This document shows positions 57,314 through 64,000 of a stretch of DNA of 64,000 nt, one piece after another. The stretch covers positions 496,001 through 560,000 of the forward strand of contig NZ_JACHHZ010000006.1 in NCBI RefSeq assembly GCF_014202975.1. Reading direction: 5' to 3'. Source of the DNA: Povalibacter uvarum. Lineage in GTDB: Bacteria > Pseudomonadota > Gammaproteobacteria > Steroidobacterales > Steroidobacteraceae. The number at the start of each line of letters is the position of its first letter. Within the stretch, counting starts at the first letter, position 1. A program made the translations under genes and the position numbers. Under the pieces are notes generated by a model. That model was not told the origin of the DNA. It saw only the letters and a list, made by a program, of their open reading frames with translations, and did no database searches.

Positions 57314-58096
57314 ATGCAGAAGATCGTTCTACTGAATCCGAAAGGTGGTTCCGGTAAGACCACGATCGCGACCAATCTGGCGAGTTATTTCGCTGTATCC
57401 GGCCTACGGCCAACCCTGATGGACCTCGACGCCCAGGGCTCGAGCACGCGCTGGCTGAGCAAGCGCGCCAAGGGACAGCAGCCGATTCACGGCATCGCCG
57501 GTTACGAACGCAACTCACGCGTCACCCGCAGCTTTGCTACCCGTCTGCCGCTCGACACCGAACGGCTCGTCATCGATACGCCCGCCGCACTCGAACCGCA
57601 GAACCTGCCCGACATCACCCGCAATGCCACCGCGATCCTGGTGCCGGTATTGCCGTCGGATATCGACATTCACGCGGCGGCAAAATGCATCTCCGACCTG
57701 CTGCTGATCGCCAAGGTGAAACGCGAGGACCAGCGCATCGCCGTCATCGCCAATCGCGTGAAGAAGAACACGCTGATGTACAAATCGCTGATGCGCTTCC
57801 TGGAGACGCTGCAGATTCCCGTCGTCACCACGCTGCGCGATTCGCAGAACTACATCCGGGCCGCTGAAACCGGCACAGGCCTCTACGAGATGAAGCCATA
57901 CCTGGTCAGGGAAGATCTCGACCAGTGGCTTCCGCTGATCGGCTGGCTGGAACAGCGTACGCCCCTGACATTACAGCCGGGCGCGCCTGCGATGACATCG
58001 ATCTTGCGGGCAGGTGCGATTGCACCAACGGCGCCGGCGACTGCGGCTGCTGCGACGCCCACCTTGCCGGTCGGGCAGTTGACGGTCGACGGCTGA
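57314..58096 (+). CDS. Orphan ParA/MinD-type ATPase
   Basis: 260 residues. The deviant Walker A KGGSGKTT (10-17) with signature Lys10, switch I/Walker A' LMDLDAQGSSTRW and switch II LVIDTPAAL are all intact. LRDSQNYIRAAETGTGLYEM lies in the C-terminal lobe, and the last ~40 residues are Ala/Pro/Thr-rich and unstructured. No ParB, centromere-like repeat or cargo gene is adjacent, so it is not a chromosome par system. Roles in positioning a protein cluster or other cargo are possible. Confidence 0.9.
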   Translation: MQKIVLLNPKGGSGKTTIATNLASYFAVSGLRPTLMDLDAQGSSTRWLSKRAKGQQPIHGIAGYERNSRVTRSFATRLPLDTERLVIDTPAALEPQNLPDITRNATAILVPVLPSDIDIHAAAKCISDLLLIAKVKREDQRIAVIANRVKKNTLMYKSLMRFLETLQIPVVTTLRDSQNYIRAAETGTGLYEMKPYLVREDLDQWLPLIGWLEQRTPLTLQPGAPAMTSILRAGAIAPTAPATAAAATPTLPVGQLTVDG

Positions 58097-58102
58097 GCCG
58101 TC

Positions 58103-58186
58103 CTGTCATTCCCGTGCAAGCGGGAATCCATCTTTCTGAAGGAGTCGTATCAAGGCATGGATCCCCGCCTTCGCGGGGATGACGAG
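58103..58186. repeat. Inverted pair of GTCATTCCCG repeats between convergent genes
   Basis: GTCATTCCCGTGCAAGCGGGAAT and GATCCCCGCCTTCGCGGGGATGAC surround a 38-bp spacer, starting 8 bp after the parA stop and ending 13 bp before the stop of the convergent gene. This is a likely bidirectional terminator. Confidence 0.8.
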
Positions 58187-58196
58187 CGATCGCTCG

Positions 58197-58439
58197 TCAC
58201 TTCTTGTCCTTGTCCCACCCGTGCTTGACCTTGTCGGTCCAGCTCTTGTAGTTGTTCCAGCTGTGCAGCGAACGCGTAATCGCAGCGTGACGGGAATTGC
58301 TCGGCTGGGCCCGGTCGAGCCAGTTGCGCTGTCCTTCGCGCGGCGCATTGCCTGCACGGACGACCGCACCGCCGGTCTCACCGACCCACGCCCGATGCGT
58401 TCCGGTCGCTGTCAGCTCATCACCTTTGTGTTCTGACAT
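58197..58439 (-). CDS. Small basic hypothetical protein
   Basis: 80 residues from ATG 58439; AGGAG lies about 11 bases upstream. The composition is polar, with Trp and Lys clusters (SLHSWNNYKSWTDKVKHGWD KDKK). No membrane helix, signal or known domain is visible. Convergent with parA. The 306-bp gap upstream holds its promoter region and a CACGGAG repeat pair. Confidence 0.55.
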   Translation of the reverse strand: MSEHKGDELTATGTHRAWVGETGGAVVRAGNAPREGQRNWLDRAQPSNSRHAAITRSLHSWNNYKSWTDKVKHGWDKDKK

Positions 58440-58643
58440 AGTCGTGCTCTCCTGTTGGAAAGCACGGTAATGATTCGCCCGGTTCTCGCGTGAGGAACTG
58501 GATCACAGCGATGTGGTGAAGTCGCGAGACTGCGACTGTGATCGCAATAACCTAGCTGTCACATGCCGCTCAGCGTCACACACTGACGCGGTTTCACACG
58601 CTATTTAACAGGCAATTATTTCGACAGTCAGGAGAGGATCGGG

Positions 58644-58737
58644 AGTTTCACACGGAGTTCACGGAGCACGCGGAGATGAACAAGTCTCGAATCCGATGCC
58701 TCCGTGATCGCCGTGAACTCCGTGTGAAATTCCGTGT
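58644..58737. repeat. Inverted pair of CACGGAG arrays
   Basis: CACACGGAGTTCACGGAGCA CGCGGAG (about 58650-58675) faces CTCCGTGATCGCCGTGAACT CCGTGTG (about 58700-58728). CACGGAG arrays are found between genes in many bacteria. The pair ends just before the stop of the Cys-containing protein gene. Confidence 0.75.
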
Positions 58738-58745
58738 GCTCTTCT

Positions 58746-59453
58746 TCAGGACGGTTCGGAAAGAAGCGCCGCGAACGCGGGCTTGATCTCGTCCAGTATT
58801 TCGTGGATCGCAGCAGGCACGAGACTGCTGTAGACATCGAGCAGGACGATCGCATTCACGATCGCGTCCTGCCGGCTCGCGGCACGCAGGCGCTGCGCCA
58901 TCCCGCGATTCACTGCGTGCATGCCGTGATAAACGCTCTCGAGATTCTTCAGATCCAGATCCGCCGTGCCGCCATCGCGCGCCTTGAAATGCTGTGCGAC
59001 GAGATACATCGCAGCGACGCGATAGGCAGTCTCCGATTCGCTCGAGAACGGCAGATGAAAACGCGCCATCGGCCGGAAAACCGCGGTCCGCGGACAGCCG
59101 CTCGACGCCATGATCAGGCCCATCAGCGACGCCAGTGCCTGCTGCGCCGACAGCGTCGCGATGACGCTGCGCTCTTCGCTTTCGACCGTCACACGGACGG
59201 TGTCATAGGAGACCAGATCGGCGAAGCCGTCGATGATGCTCGCCAGGTGCAGCGCGGCCGGGCAATGCTTGGTCTTCGCCGCGTCGAGCGGGCATCCCGC
59301 GCACTGGTGAAACGGCAGCTCCGTCCATGCGGGCGGATTCGGATCGGGCGCCGAGGTCAGCTGCGCGGTGTCATGGTCCAGCTGCAGGTTGAACACGCGT
59401 TCGCGCGAATCCGGGAGCGCGACCCGGTACGTCAGTTTCAGCGGAGCACTCAT
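58746..59453 (-). CDS. Cys-motif protein of unknown function in the PpnN operon
   Basis: 235 residues. The N-terminal part is beta-rich (LKLTYRVALPDSRERVFNLQ LDHDTAQL), then a Cys cluster FHQCAGCPLDAAKTKHCPAA (C-x2-C-x9-C) and, further on, MASSGCPRTAVFRP. The C-terminal half is helical. The Cys/His arrangement suggests a metal site. The family is not recognised with confidence. Its ATG overlaps the PpnN stop by 4 bases, so the two are translated together, which suggests a role linked to nucleotide or envelope metabolism. Confidence 0.8.
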   Translation of the reverse strand: MSAPLKLTYRVALPDSRERVFNLQLDHDTAQLTSAPDPNPPAWTELPFHQCAGCPLDAAKTKHCPAALHLASIIDGFADLVSYDTVRVTVESEERSVIATLSAQQALASLMGLIMASSGCPRTAVFRPMARFHLPFSSESETAYRVAAMYLVAQHFKARDGGTADLDLKNLESVYHGMHAVNRGMAQRLRAASRQDAIVNAIVLLDVYSSLVPAAIHEILDEIKPAFAALLSEPS

Positions 59454-60868
59454 GCGACCAGCCGGTAGCAGGGCCGGTACTCGCCGGCGATTTTCATGCG
59501 TTTTTGTGCGACGAAGGCCGCGAGCAGCTCATCGAGCAGCGTCATGATCTCCCGGTCGCCGTGCAGCTCGAACGGGCCATGCGTTTCGATTGCCTGGACA
59601 CCCTGCTCCTTCACGTTGCCCGCAACGATGCCGGAGAAGGCCCGGCGCAGGTTCGCCGCCAGGACATGCGGTTCGAGGCCGCGGCGCAGCTCGAGCTTCG
59701 CCATGGCTTCGTGGGTCGGCTCGAAAGGCCGCTGGAAATCGGGCGCGATGTTCAGCAGCCAGTTGAAGTTGTAGGCATCGCGGTGGGTTCGTCGGTGCTC
59801 GCGTACGGCTTCGACTCCCTTCGCCACTTCGCGCGCGGCCTGGGCAGCATCGCCGACGACGATCTTGTAGCGCCGCTGTGCGGCCTCTCCGAGGGTCGCA
59901 CCGATGAACCGATCGATCTGCGCGAAATAGTCAGCTGACGACGAGGGCCCTGTGAAGACCACGGGCAGCGGCTGCTCCGCATTCGCGGGATTGAGCAGGA
60001 TGCCGAGCAGGTACAGGATTTCTTCCGCGGTGCCGGCGCCGCCGGGGAAAACGATGATCGCGTGGGCCGTGCGCACGAACGCTTCGAGACGCTTCTCGAT
60101 GTCCGGCATGATCACGAGCTGGTTCACGATCGGATTCGGCGGTTCGGCGGCGATGATGCCGGGCTCCGTCATGCCGATGTAACGACCGTCGCGGATGCGC
60201 TGTTTCGCGTGGCCGATGGTTGCACCTTTCATCGGGCCCTTCATGGCGCCCGGGCCGCAGCCGGTGCAGACACTCAGCGCGCGCAGGCCCAGCTCGTAGC
60301 CAACCTTCTTCGTGTAGTCGTACTCGGCCGAACCGATCGAATGACCGCCCCAGCAGACGACCAGGTCGGGCCGGCCCTTGTAGTCGAGAATCCGGGCGTT
60401 GCGCAGGATCTGATAGACCGCGTTCGTGATCGACGCAGGATCGTTCAGATCGAAGCGGTTGTTGCCCAGGATCGCGTCGTGGATATAGACGATGTCACGC
60501 AGCACCGCGAACAGGTGCTCCTTGATGCCGCGGATCATCTGGCCGTCGACGAACGCACTCGAAGGCGCGTTGCGGACTTCGAGCTTCACGCCCCAGGCCT
60601 GACGGCCCAGGCGGATGTCGAAGTCCTTGTAGCGGCCGAAGATGTCGCGGATGTCGTCCGTCTGCAGGCCAGAGGACAGCACTGCAAGCGCGCAGCGACG
60701 GAAGAGCTGGTAGACGCCGCCGTGCCCTGCGCTCAGCAGTTGGGCGACTTCGCGTTGGGAGAGGTTTTCGAGACTGCCGGTGGGCGATACGCGCGCATCC
60801 ACCAGTGCATCAGGTTCGGAGCTCGAGAGCGAAACGGTAGTGCCGCCCTCACTCGAGGGTGGGGTCAC
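59450..60868 (-). CDS. ppnN: Nucleotide 5'-monophosphate nucleosidase (LOG family)
   Basis: 472 residues from a GTG at 60868 that overlaps the upstream stop (GTGA). An internal GTG at 60802 gives a start closer to E. coli PpnN (VSPTGSLENLSQREV aligns with ISPLGSMDMLSQLEV). The lysine-decarboxylase-like (LOG) core has CWGGHSIGSAEYDYTKKVGY, CTGCGPGAMKGPMKGATIGH and the catalytic loop VFPGGAGTAEEILYLLGILL. PpnN cleaves purine mononucleotides to base and ribose 5-phosphate and is stimulated by (p)ppGpp in E. coli. It is in the same operon as a YafK-type transpeptidase. Confidence 0.93.
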   Translation of the reverse strand: MTPPSSEGGTTVSLSSSEPDALVDARVSPTGSLENLSQREVAQLLSAGHGGVYQLFRRCALAVLSSGLQTDDIRDIFGRYKDFDIRLGRQAWGVKLEVRNAPSSAFVDGQMIRGIKEHLFAVLRDIVYIHDAILGNNRFDLNDPASITNAVYQILRNARILDYKGRPDLVVCWGGHSIGSAEYDYTKKVGYELGLRALSVCTGCGPGAMKGPMKGATIGHAKQRIRDGRYIGMTEPGIIAAEPPNPIVNQLVIMPDIEKRLEAFVRTAHAIIVFPGGAGTAEEILYLLGILLNPANAEQPLPVVFTGPSSSADYFAQIDRFIGATLGEAAQRRYKIVVGDAAQAAREVAKGVEAVREHRRTHRDAYNFNWLLNIAPDFQRPFEPTHEAMAKLELRRGLEPHVLAANLRRAFSGIVAGNVKEQGVQAIETHGPFELHGDREIMTLLDELLAAFVAQKRMKIAGEYRPCYRLVA

Positions 60869-61443
60869 GGCTGGATCTCGATCGGCGTATCTGGCGGCGT
60901 CATCAGCCAGATCTCGACCATGTCGGAGTTCGAAACGGCAATGCAGCCTTCGGTCCAGTCGACATTGGAGTAGTAATCGCGCGGCTTGCGCGGGGTGTTC
61001 GGCTGGCCGTGAATCATGATCGCGCCGCCGGGCCGCTGACCCTGCTTGCGGGCGCGCGCCACGTCCTGGTCATTCGGGTAGGAAACCTGGATCGACAGGA
61101 AGTACTCGCTGTTCGGGTTGCGGCGGGTCAGCTGGTACCTGCCTTCGGGTGTGCGGAAATCGCCTTCGAACTGTTTGTGCCCTTCGGGCCGCAGGCCGAG
61201 CGCGATCTTGTAGGTGCGCAGGATCTCGCCGTTGCGCATGAGCTGCAGGGTCCGCTGGCCCTTGCGAACGACCACGGCATCGGCGAGCGGCAGGCCCGCT
61301 TCGACGCTCGAACTCGCAATGGCGGACGACGACAGGGGACCTTCGGCGTGCGCCGCGAGGCCAAGGAACGCCAGCAGGCCCGGGAGCGCCCACCGCAGGA
61401 TCGATCGCTGAATCGGCATTCGTGTCAGTTGAGTTCGCACCAT
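60865..61443 (-). CDS. L,D-transpeptidase, YafK type
   Basis: 192 residues with signal sequence (LRWALPGLLAFLGLAAHAEG). The YkuD fold shows VVRKGQRTLQLMRNGEILRT, GLRPEGHKQFEGDFRTPEGR, FLSIQVSYPNDQDVARARKQ and the active site HGQPN...DWTEGCIAVSNSDM with His145 and Cys167. The TEGC form (rather than SHGC) and RTPEGRY place it near YafK/DpaA, which cuts the Lpp-peptidoglycan link in E. coli; that exact activity here is inference. It probably leads the operon with ppnN. A 177-bp gap upstream holds no gene. Confidence 0.92.
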   Translation of the reverse strand: MVRTQLTRMPIQRSILRWALPGLLAFLGLAAHAEGPLSSSAIASSSVEAGLPLADAVVVRKGQRTLQLMRNGEILRTYKIALGLRPEGHKQFEGDFRTPEGRYQLTRRNPNSEYFLSIQVSYPNDQDVARARKQGQRPGGAIMIHGQPNTPRKPRDYYSNVDWTEGCIAVSNSDMVEIWLMTPPDTPIEIQP

Positions 61444-61620
61444 GGCGATAGCACCGCGAGTATAGCCTGCTTATGTTGAGCGGCCAGAGGACGCCAGTCC
61501 CCCAGCCTCGTTCGGTGCCTATCTTGGGATGCAGTTCATGAAATGCCGTGACCCGGATCACCGGCTCGCCAGGTTAGGTGAGCACCTTAAGCGCAGTGAC
61601 GACGGTATCTCACTCCCGGT

Positions 61621-62007
61621 TCAGGAGGCCGGTTCGAGGTGCACTGCGACACAGCCCTGCCTTTCCGTCCCTGTCTCCGGGACCAGACGGTATCGCTCGC
61701 CCGCCGCGACCGAGACGTTGAGTTCGAAGCGACTCGTGCTGGCCGGGTCCTGAATCACGCAATCCACGAGCAGGACGTGGTCGCCTGGCATCACATCGAC
61801 GCCGCTCTGACCGACGCTCAATGTGCGCCCGTCCACCTGTCGCAGAAGCGCCGACACCGGAAGGCCAGCGGTGAAGCGCAGATCGCCGCTGATATGCGCG
61901 ACTTCCTTGCTGCTGAGCTTCGGCCCGTCGTAGGCCTGTTGAGTCATGCAGCCGCTCGCGAACATCACGCTCGCTGTCGCAAACCAATGTAGAGATGTGA
62001 GGCGCAT
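61621..62007 (-). CDS. Predicted lipoprotein following MltD
   Basis: 128 residues. The signal WFATASVMFASGC ends at lipobox Cys20. The mature part is beta-rich (VAHISGDLRFTAGLPVSALL, RTLSVGQSGVDVMPGDHVLL, SRFELNVSVAAGERYRLVPE) with two Cys. LDVMPGDHVLLVDCVI resembles small outer-membrane lipoproteins of unknown role. Its ATG overlaps the MltD stop by one base (TGATG), so it is made with the transglycosylase. Confidence 0.78.
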   Translation of the reverse strand: MRLTSLHWFATASVMFASGCMTQQAYDGPKLSSKEVAHISGDLRFTAGLPVSALLRQVDGRTLSVGQSGVDVMPGDHVLLVDCVIQDPASTSRFELNVSVAAGERYRLVPETGTERQGCVAVHLEPAS

Positions 62008-64000
62008 CAGCCGGCAGGTCCTGTGTTCGCGGGCGCCGCGTTCGCAGCGGCCACGGGTTCGACGGTCGGGATGATCAGTTTCGTGCCGGCACGCAGCGAC
62101 CCCAGATCCACATCCGGGTTGTACTGCCGCAGCAGCCAGATCGGAATGTTGTAGCGCTGCTGCGCGAGCACCCAGATCGACTCGCCGCTCTTGATGACGT
62201 GACTCACGTCGCCGCTGATGCGGAATTCCGTGAAGAACGCTTCCTGCAGTTCGCGGTGATAGGCAACGCGACGCGCTTCGAACTGGTCGGGCGTGACCTT
62301 CGAGAAATCGAGCTTCAGCTTGCGACCGATGACCACCGGCGTTGCCGAGGTCATGCGGTTCAGCTTGCGCACCTGGCTCGCGCGAACTTCCAGCCACTCG
62401 GCGTAGTGACCGATGGTCTCTGCCGCCTGCACGCGAATCGTGCTGCCGTCATGAACCGAGTAGTCGGCCGGGTCAGCCGATGCAGCGGCTTGCGCACCGG
62501 GAACCAGCGTCGGACCCAACTCCTCCGCTTCCCTTTCAGAGGCAGGCTCTGCAGCTTCATTCACGGCCGCGACCTCGGCCACTGCAGCTGCAGCAGGCAC
62601 GGCGGTATCGACAGGAACCTGTGCCTCAGCCGGCGGCGCAACGCGAGCGGATGCCTGCAACGCCAGCACCTGTCCCTCATAGACGAAGTTGCGGTTGCGG
62701 ATCTCGTTCATGTCCATCAGCGCCTGTTCGGTCAGGCCGTGCTTCGTGGCGATCTTCGACAGCGTGTCGCCTCGTTTCACGATGTAGCGATTCTCGGTAC
62801 CGACGACGCCCGTCGGCGCGGCTGCCGGCGGAGTCGGCTCCTTTTCCTTCTCTGCCTGCGCGACCTGAACAGGCGCCTGTGTCGGCTTGCCCGTCGTCGG
62901 TAGCGTCAGAACCTGGCCGGCGTGGATGCGATACGGTTTACGCAGACCGTTCATCTCGGCGAGGCGCGCCATGCTCACACCGTATCGGCTGGCGATCACC
63001 GAAAGCGTCTCACCGCCACGAACCTTGTGCTTGGTATCGGCAACCTGCGCATCGAAGCGATCCGCGCTTGCGAGACGCGCGACGACTTTGTTCATGTCCA
63101 TCTCGGCGGGAACCCGGAACTCGAAACCCCGCGGCACGTGGCGCGAGCCGTTCCACACGGTCGGCAGCAACGAGGGATTCAGCTTGCGCAGGATGTCACT
63201 GTCGACCTGGAGCGCCGAAGCAAGCTGGCTCGCCGGCACATAGCCGGACATCACCATGATCTGGCTGTTGTCGATCGGATGAAGCTTGACGGGGCCGAAG
63301 AACTTCTCGGGATTCGAATCGATCTCGAGCGCCGCGAGGAAGGCGACGTAGAAATTGCGCGACGCGAAGCCGAATGAGCGGCTGCTGTACTCGCGCACGA
63401 TCGTCGTGATGTCGCTCGTGCCCATGGCTTCCTGCGCGCGGCGCATGCCAGCAGTGCCGTGGTTGTACGCAGTGAGTGCGAGCGGCCACGAGCCGAGCAC
63501 GATGTGATTCTGTTCGAGGAAGCGACCCGCGGCTTCAGTCGCGATGTACGGATCGAGCCGTTCATCGACGACGCTGTCGATGCGCATGTAGCGGCGGCCG
63601 GTGCCGCGCATGAATTGCCACATGCCTGCCGCACCGACTTTCGAATAGGCATATGTGTTGAATGAAGACTCGACGTGGGGCAGCGCCGCGAGTTCCGTCG
63701 GCAATCCCATCTTCTGGAAGGTCTTCGCGATGTGACCCTTGTACGCGCCCGAGCGGATCAGGCCTTCGAGGAATCGATCGGACTGACCGAGCTGAAAGCG
63801 CACTTCCTCCGACGCTTGCTCGAACCGGGCGCGGCGTGTGCCCTTTGGCCACAGCGCCTGCACGCGCAACTCCTCTTCGCTCAGGTCGGTGGCGCCGGCG
63901 GCGAGGCGATCGAGCATCCGGCTGTACTTGCGCTTCGTGTCGTCGATGCGCTTCGAACGCTCCCGCGGCGACAGATCACCCGGGAATTTCATGATTTCGT
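62007..64000 (-). CDS. mltD: Membrane-bound lytic transglycosylase, MltD type, 5' end probably outside window
   Basis: At least 661 residues. The frame is open beyond the ATG at 63992 to the window edge and no signal peptide is visible, so the N-terminus is probably missing. The SLT domain has catalytic Glu108 (ALPHVESSFNTYAYSKVGAA) and GMWQFMRGTGRRYMRIDSVV, DERLDPYIATEAAGRFL. Three LysM repeats follow (RGGETLSVIASRYGVSMARL, KRGDTLSKIATKHGLTEQAL, KSGESIWVLAQQRYNIPIWL), with a degenerate one before the third. It cleaves peptidoglycan glycan strands to anhydromuropeptides. The lipoprotein gene overlaps its stop. Confidence 0.92.
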   Translation of the reverse strand, partial: EIMKFPGDLSPRERSKRIDDTKRKYSRMLDRLAAGATDLSEEELRVQALWPKGTRRARFEQASEEVRFQLGQSDRFLEGLIRSGAYKGHIAKTFQKMGLPTELAALPHVESSFNTYAYSKVGAAGMWQFMRGTGRRYMRIDSVVDERLDPYIATEAAGRFLEQNHIVLGSWPLALTAYNHGTAGMRRAQEAMGTSDITTIVREYSSRSFGFASRNFYVAFLAALEIDSNPEKFFGPVKLHPIDNSQIMVMSGYVPASQLASALQVDSDILRKLNPSLLPTVWNGSRHVPRGFEFRVPAEMDMNKVVARLASADRFDAQVADTKHKVRGGETLSVIASRYGVSMARLAEMNGLRKPYRIHAGQVLTLPTTGKPTQAPVQVAQAEKEKEPTPPAAAPTGVVGTENRYIVKRGDTLSKIATKHGLTEQALMDMNEIRNRNFVYEGQVLALQASARVAPPAEAQVPVDTAVPAAAAVAEVAAVNEAAEPASEREAEELGPTLVPGAQAAASADPADYSVHDGSTIRVQAAETIGHYAEWLEVRASQVRKLNRMTSATPVVIGRKLKLDFSKVTPDQFEARRVAYHRELQEAFFTEFRISGDVSHVIKSGESIWVLAQQRYNIPIWLLRQYNPDVDLGSLRAGTKLIIPTVEPVAAANAAPANTGPAG

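Noticed and set aside
1-64000. CRISPR array, rRNA operon, transposase, integrase or prophage genes
   Set aside because: Searched by eye on both strands; repeats present are short palindromes or heptamers without regular unique spacers, and no such genes were found.

Overview
The window looks like chromosomal DNA of a GC-rich gammaproteobacterium. The 180-kDa NAD-glutamate dehydrogenase, MipA/OmpV plus DUF3019, TonB receptor, MltD, PpnN and a Pseudomonas-order LigD all fit a Steroidobacteraceae/Xanthomonadales-like organism; this placement is inferred from gene content, not computed. Nearly all of it is ordinary housekeeping and accessory coding sequence with short intergenic gaps, many of them filled by several families of small inverted repeats.

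Layout. 1-6.3 kb: the end of an E2 acyltransferase, NAD-glutamate dehydrogenase and phosphoglycerate mutase. 6.4-9.2 kb: a MalT-like LuxR regulator. 9.3-17.3 kb (minus strand): a seven-gene unit of small exported protein, HlyD-type adaptor, ABC ATPase, two FtsX/MacB-type permeases, NtrC-type regulator and histidine kinase. A sigma-54 promoter-like site and an inverted-repeat candidate enhancer lie in front of it. 17.5-20.5 kb: a tRNA-Arg(TCG) carrying a small integrated island. A 46-bp copy of the tRNA 3' half lies 2.9 kb downstream, and between the copies are three unusual genes (a membrane protein, an unknown protein and a PIN-like protein) with no integrase. 20.5-28.8 kb: mixed genes (DUF6152, DUF2189, SDR, DUF3309, hemerythrin, Ser/Thr kinase, dienelactone hydrolase).

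28.8-36.3 kb: a MipA/OmpV-DUF3019-OmpR regulator-histidine kinase operon, then a compact operon of Tat-exported amine/amino-acid oxidoreductase, di-haem cytochrome c and exported RidA. These three could form a periplasmic amino-acid oxidation chain. 36.9-39.5 kb: a TonB-dependent receptor. 39.6-46.5 kb: a hydrolase, a small membrane protein, then the NHEJ pair LigD and Ku followed by a MerR/TPR protein, DUF72 and a small AAA protein lacking a P-loop. 46.6-50.4 kb (minus): a NitT-type ABC transporter whose operon also encodes an SCO copper chaperone and a cupredoxin-like protein.

50.5-58.4 kb: YjbR-like protein, DUF899, an ECF42-like sigma factor coupled to a DGPF/YCII protein, nitronate monooxygenase, ketopantoate-reductase-like protein and an orphan ParA. 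58.7-64 kb (minus): a cell-envelope/nucleotide group with an MltD-like transglycosylase, a lipoprotein, a YafK-type L,D-transpeptidase, PpnN and a Cys-containing unknown protein, joined by stop/start overlaps.

No rRNA, CRISPR array, transposase or recombinase gene was seen. The strongest candidate for something undescribed is the integrase-less tRNA-Arg island with its PIN-like protein. The copper-linked ABC operon and the oxidase-cytochrome-RidA operon come next.
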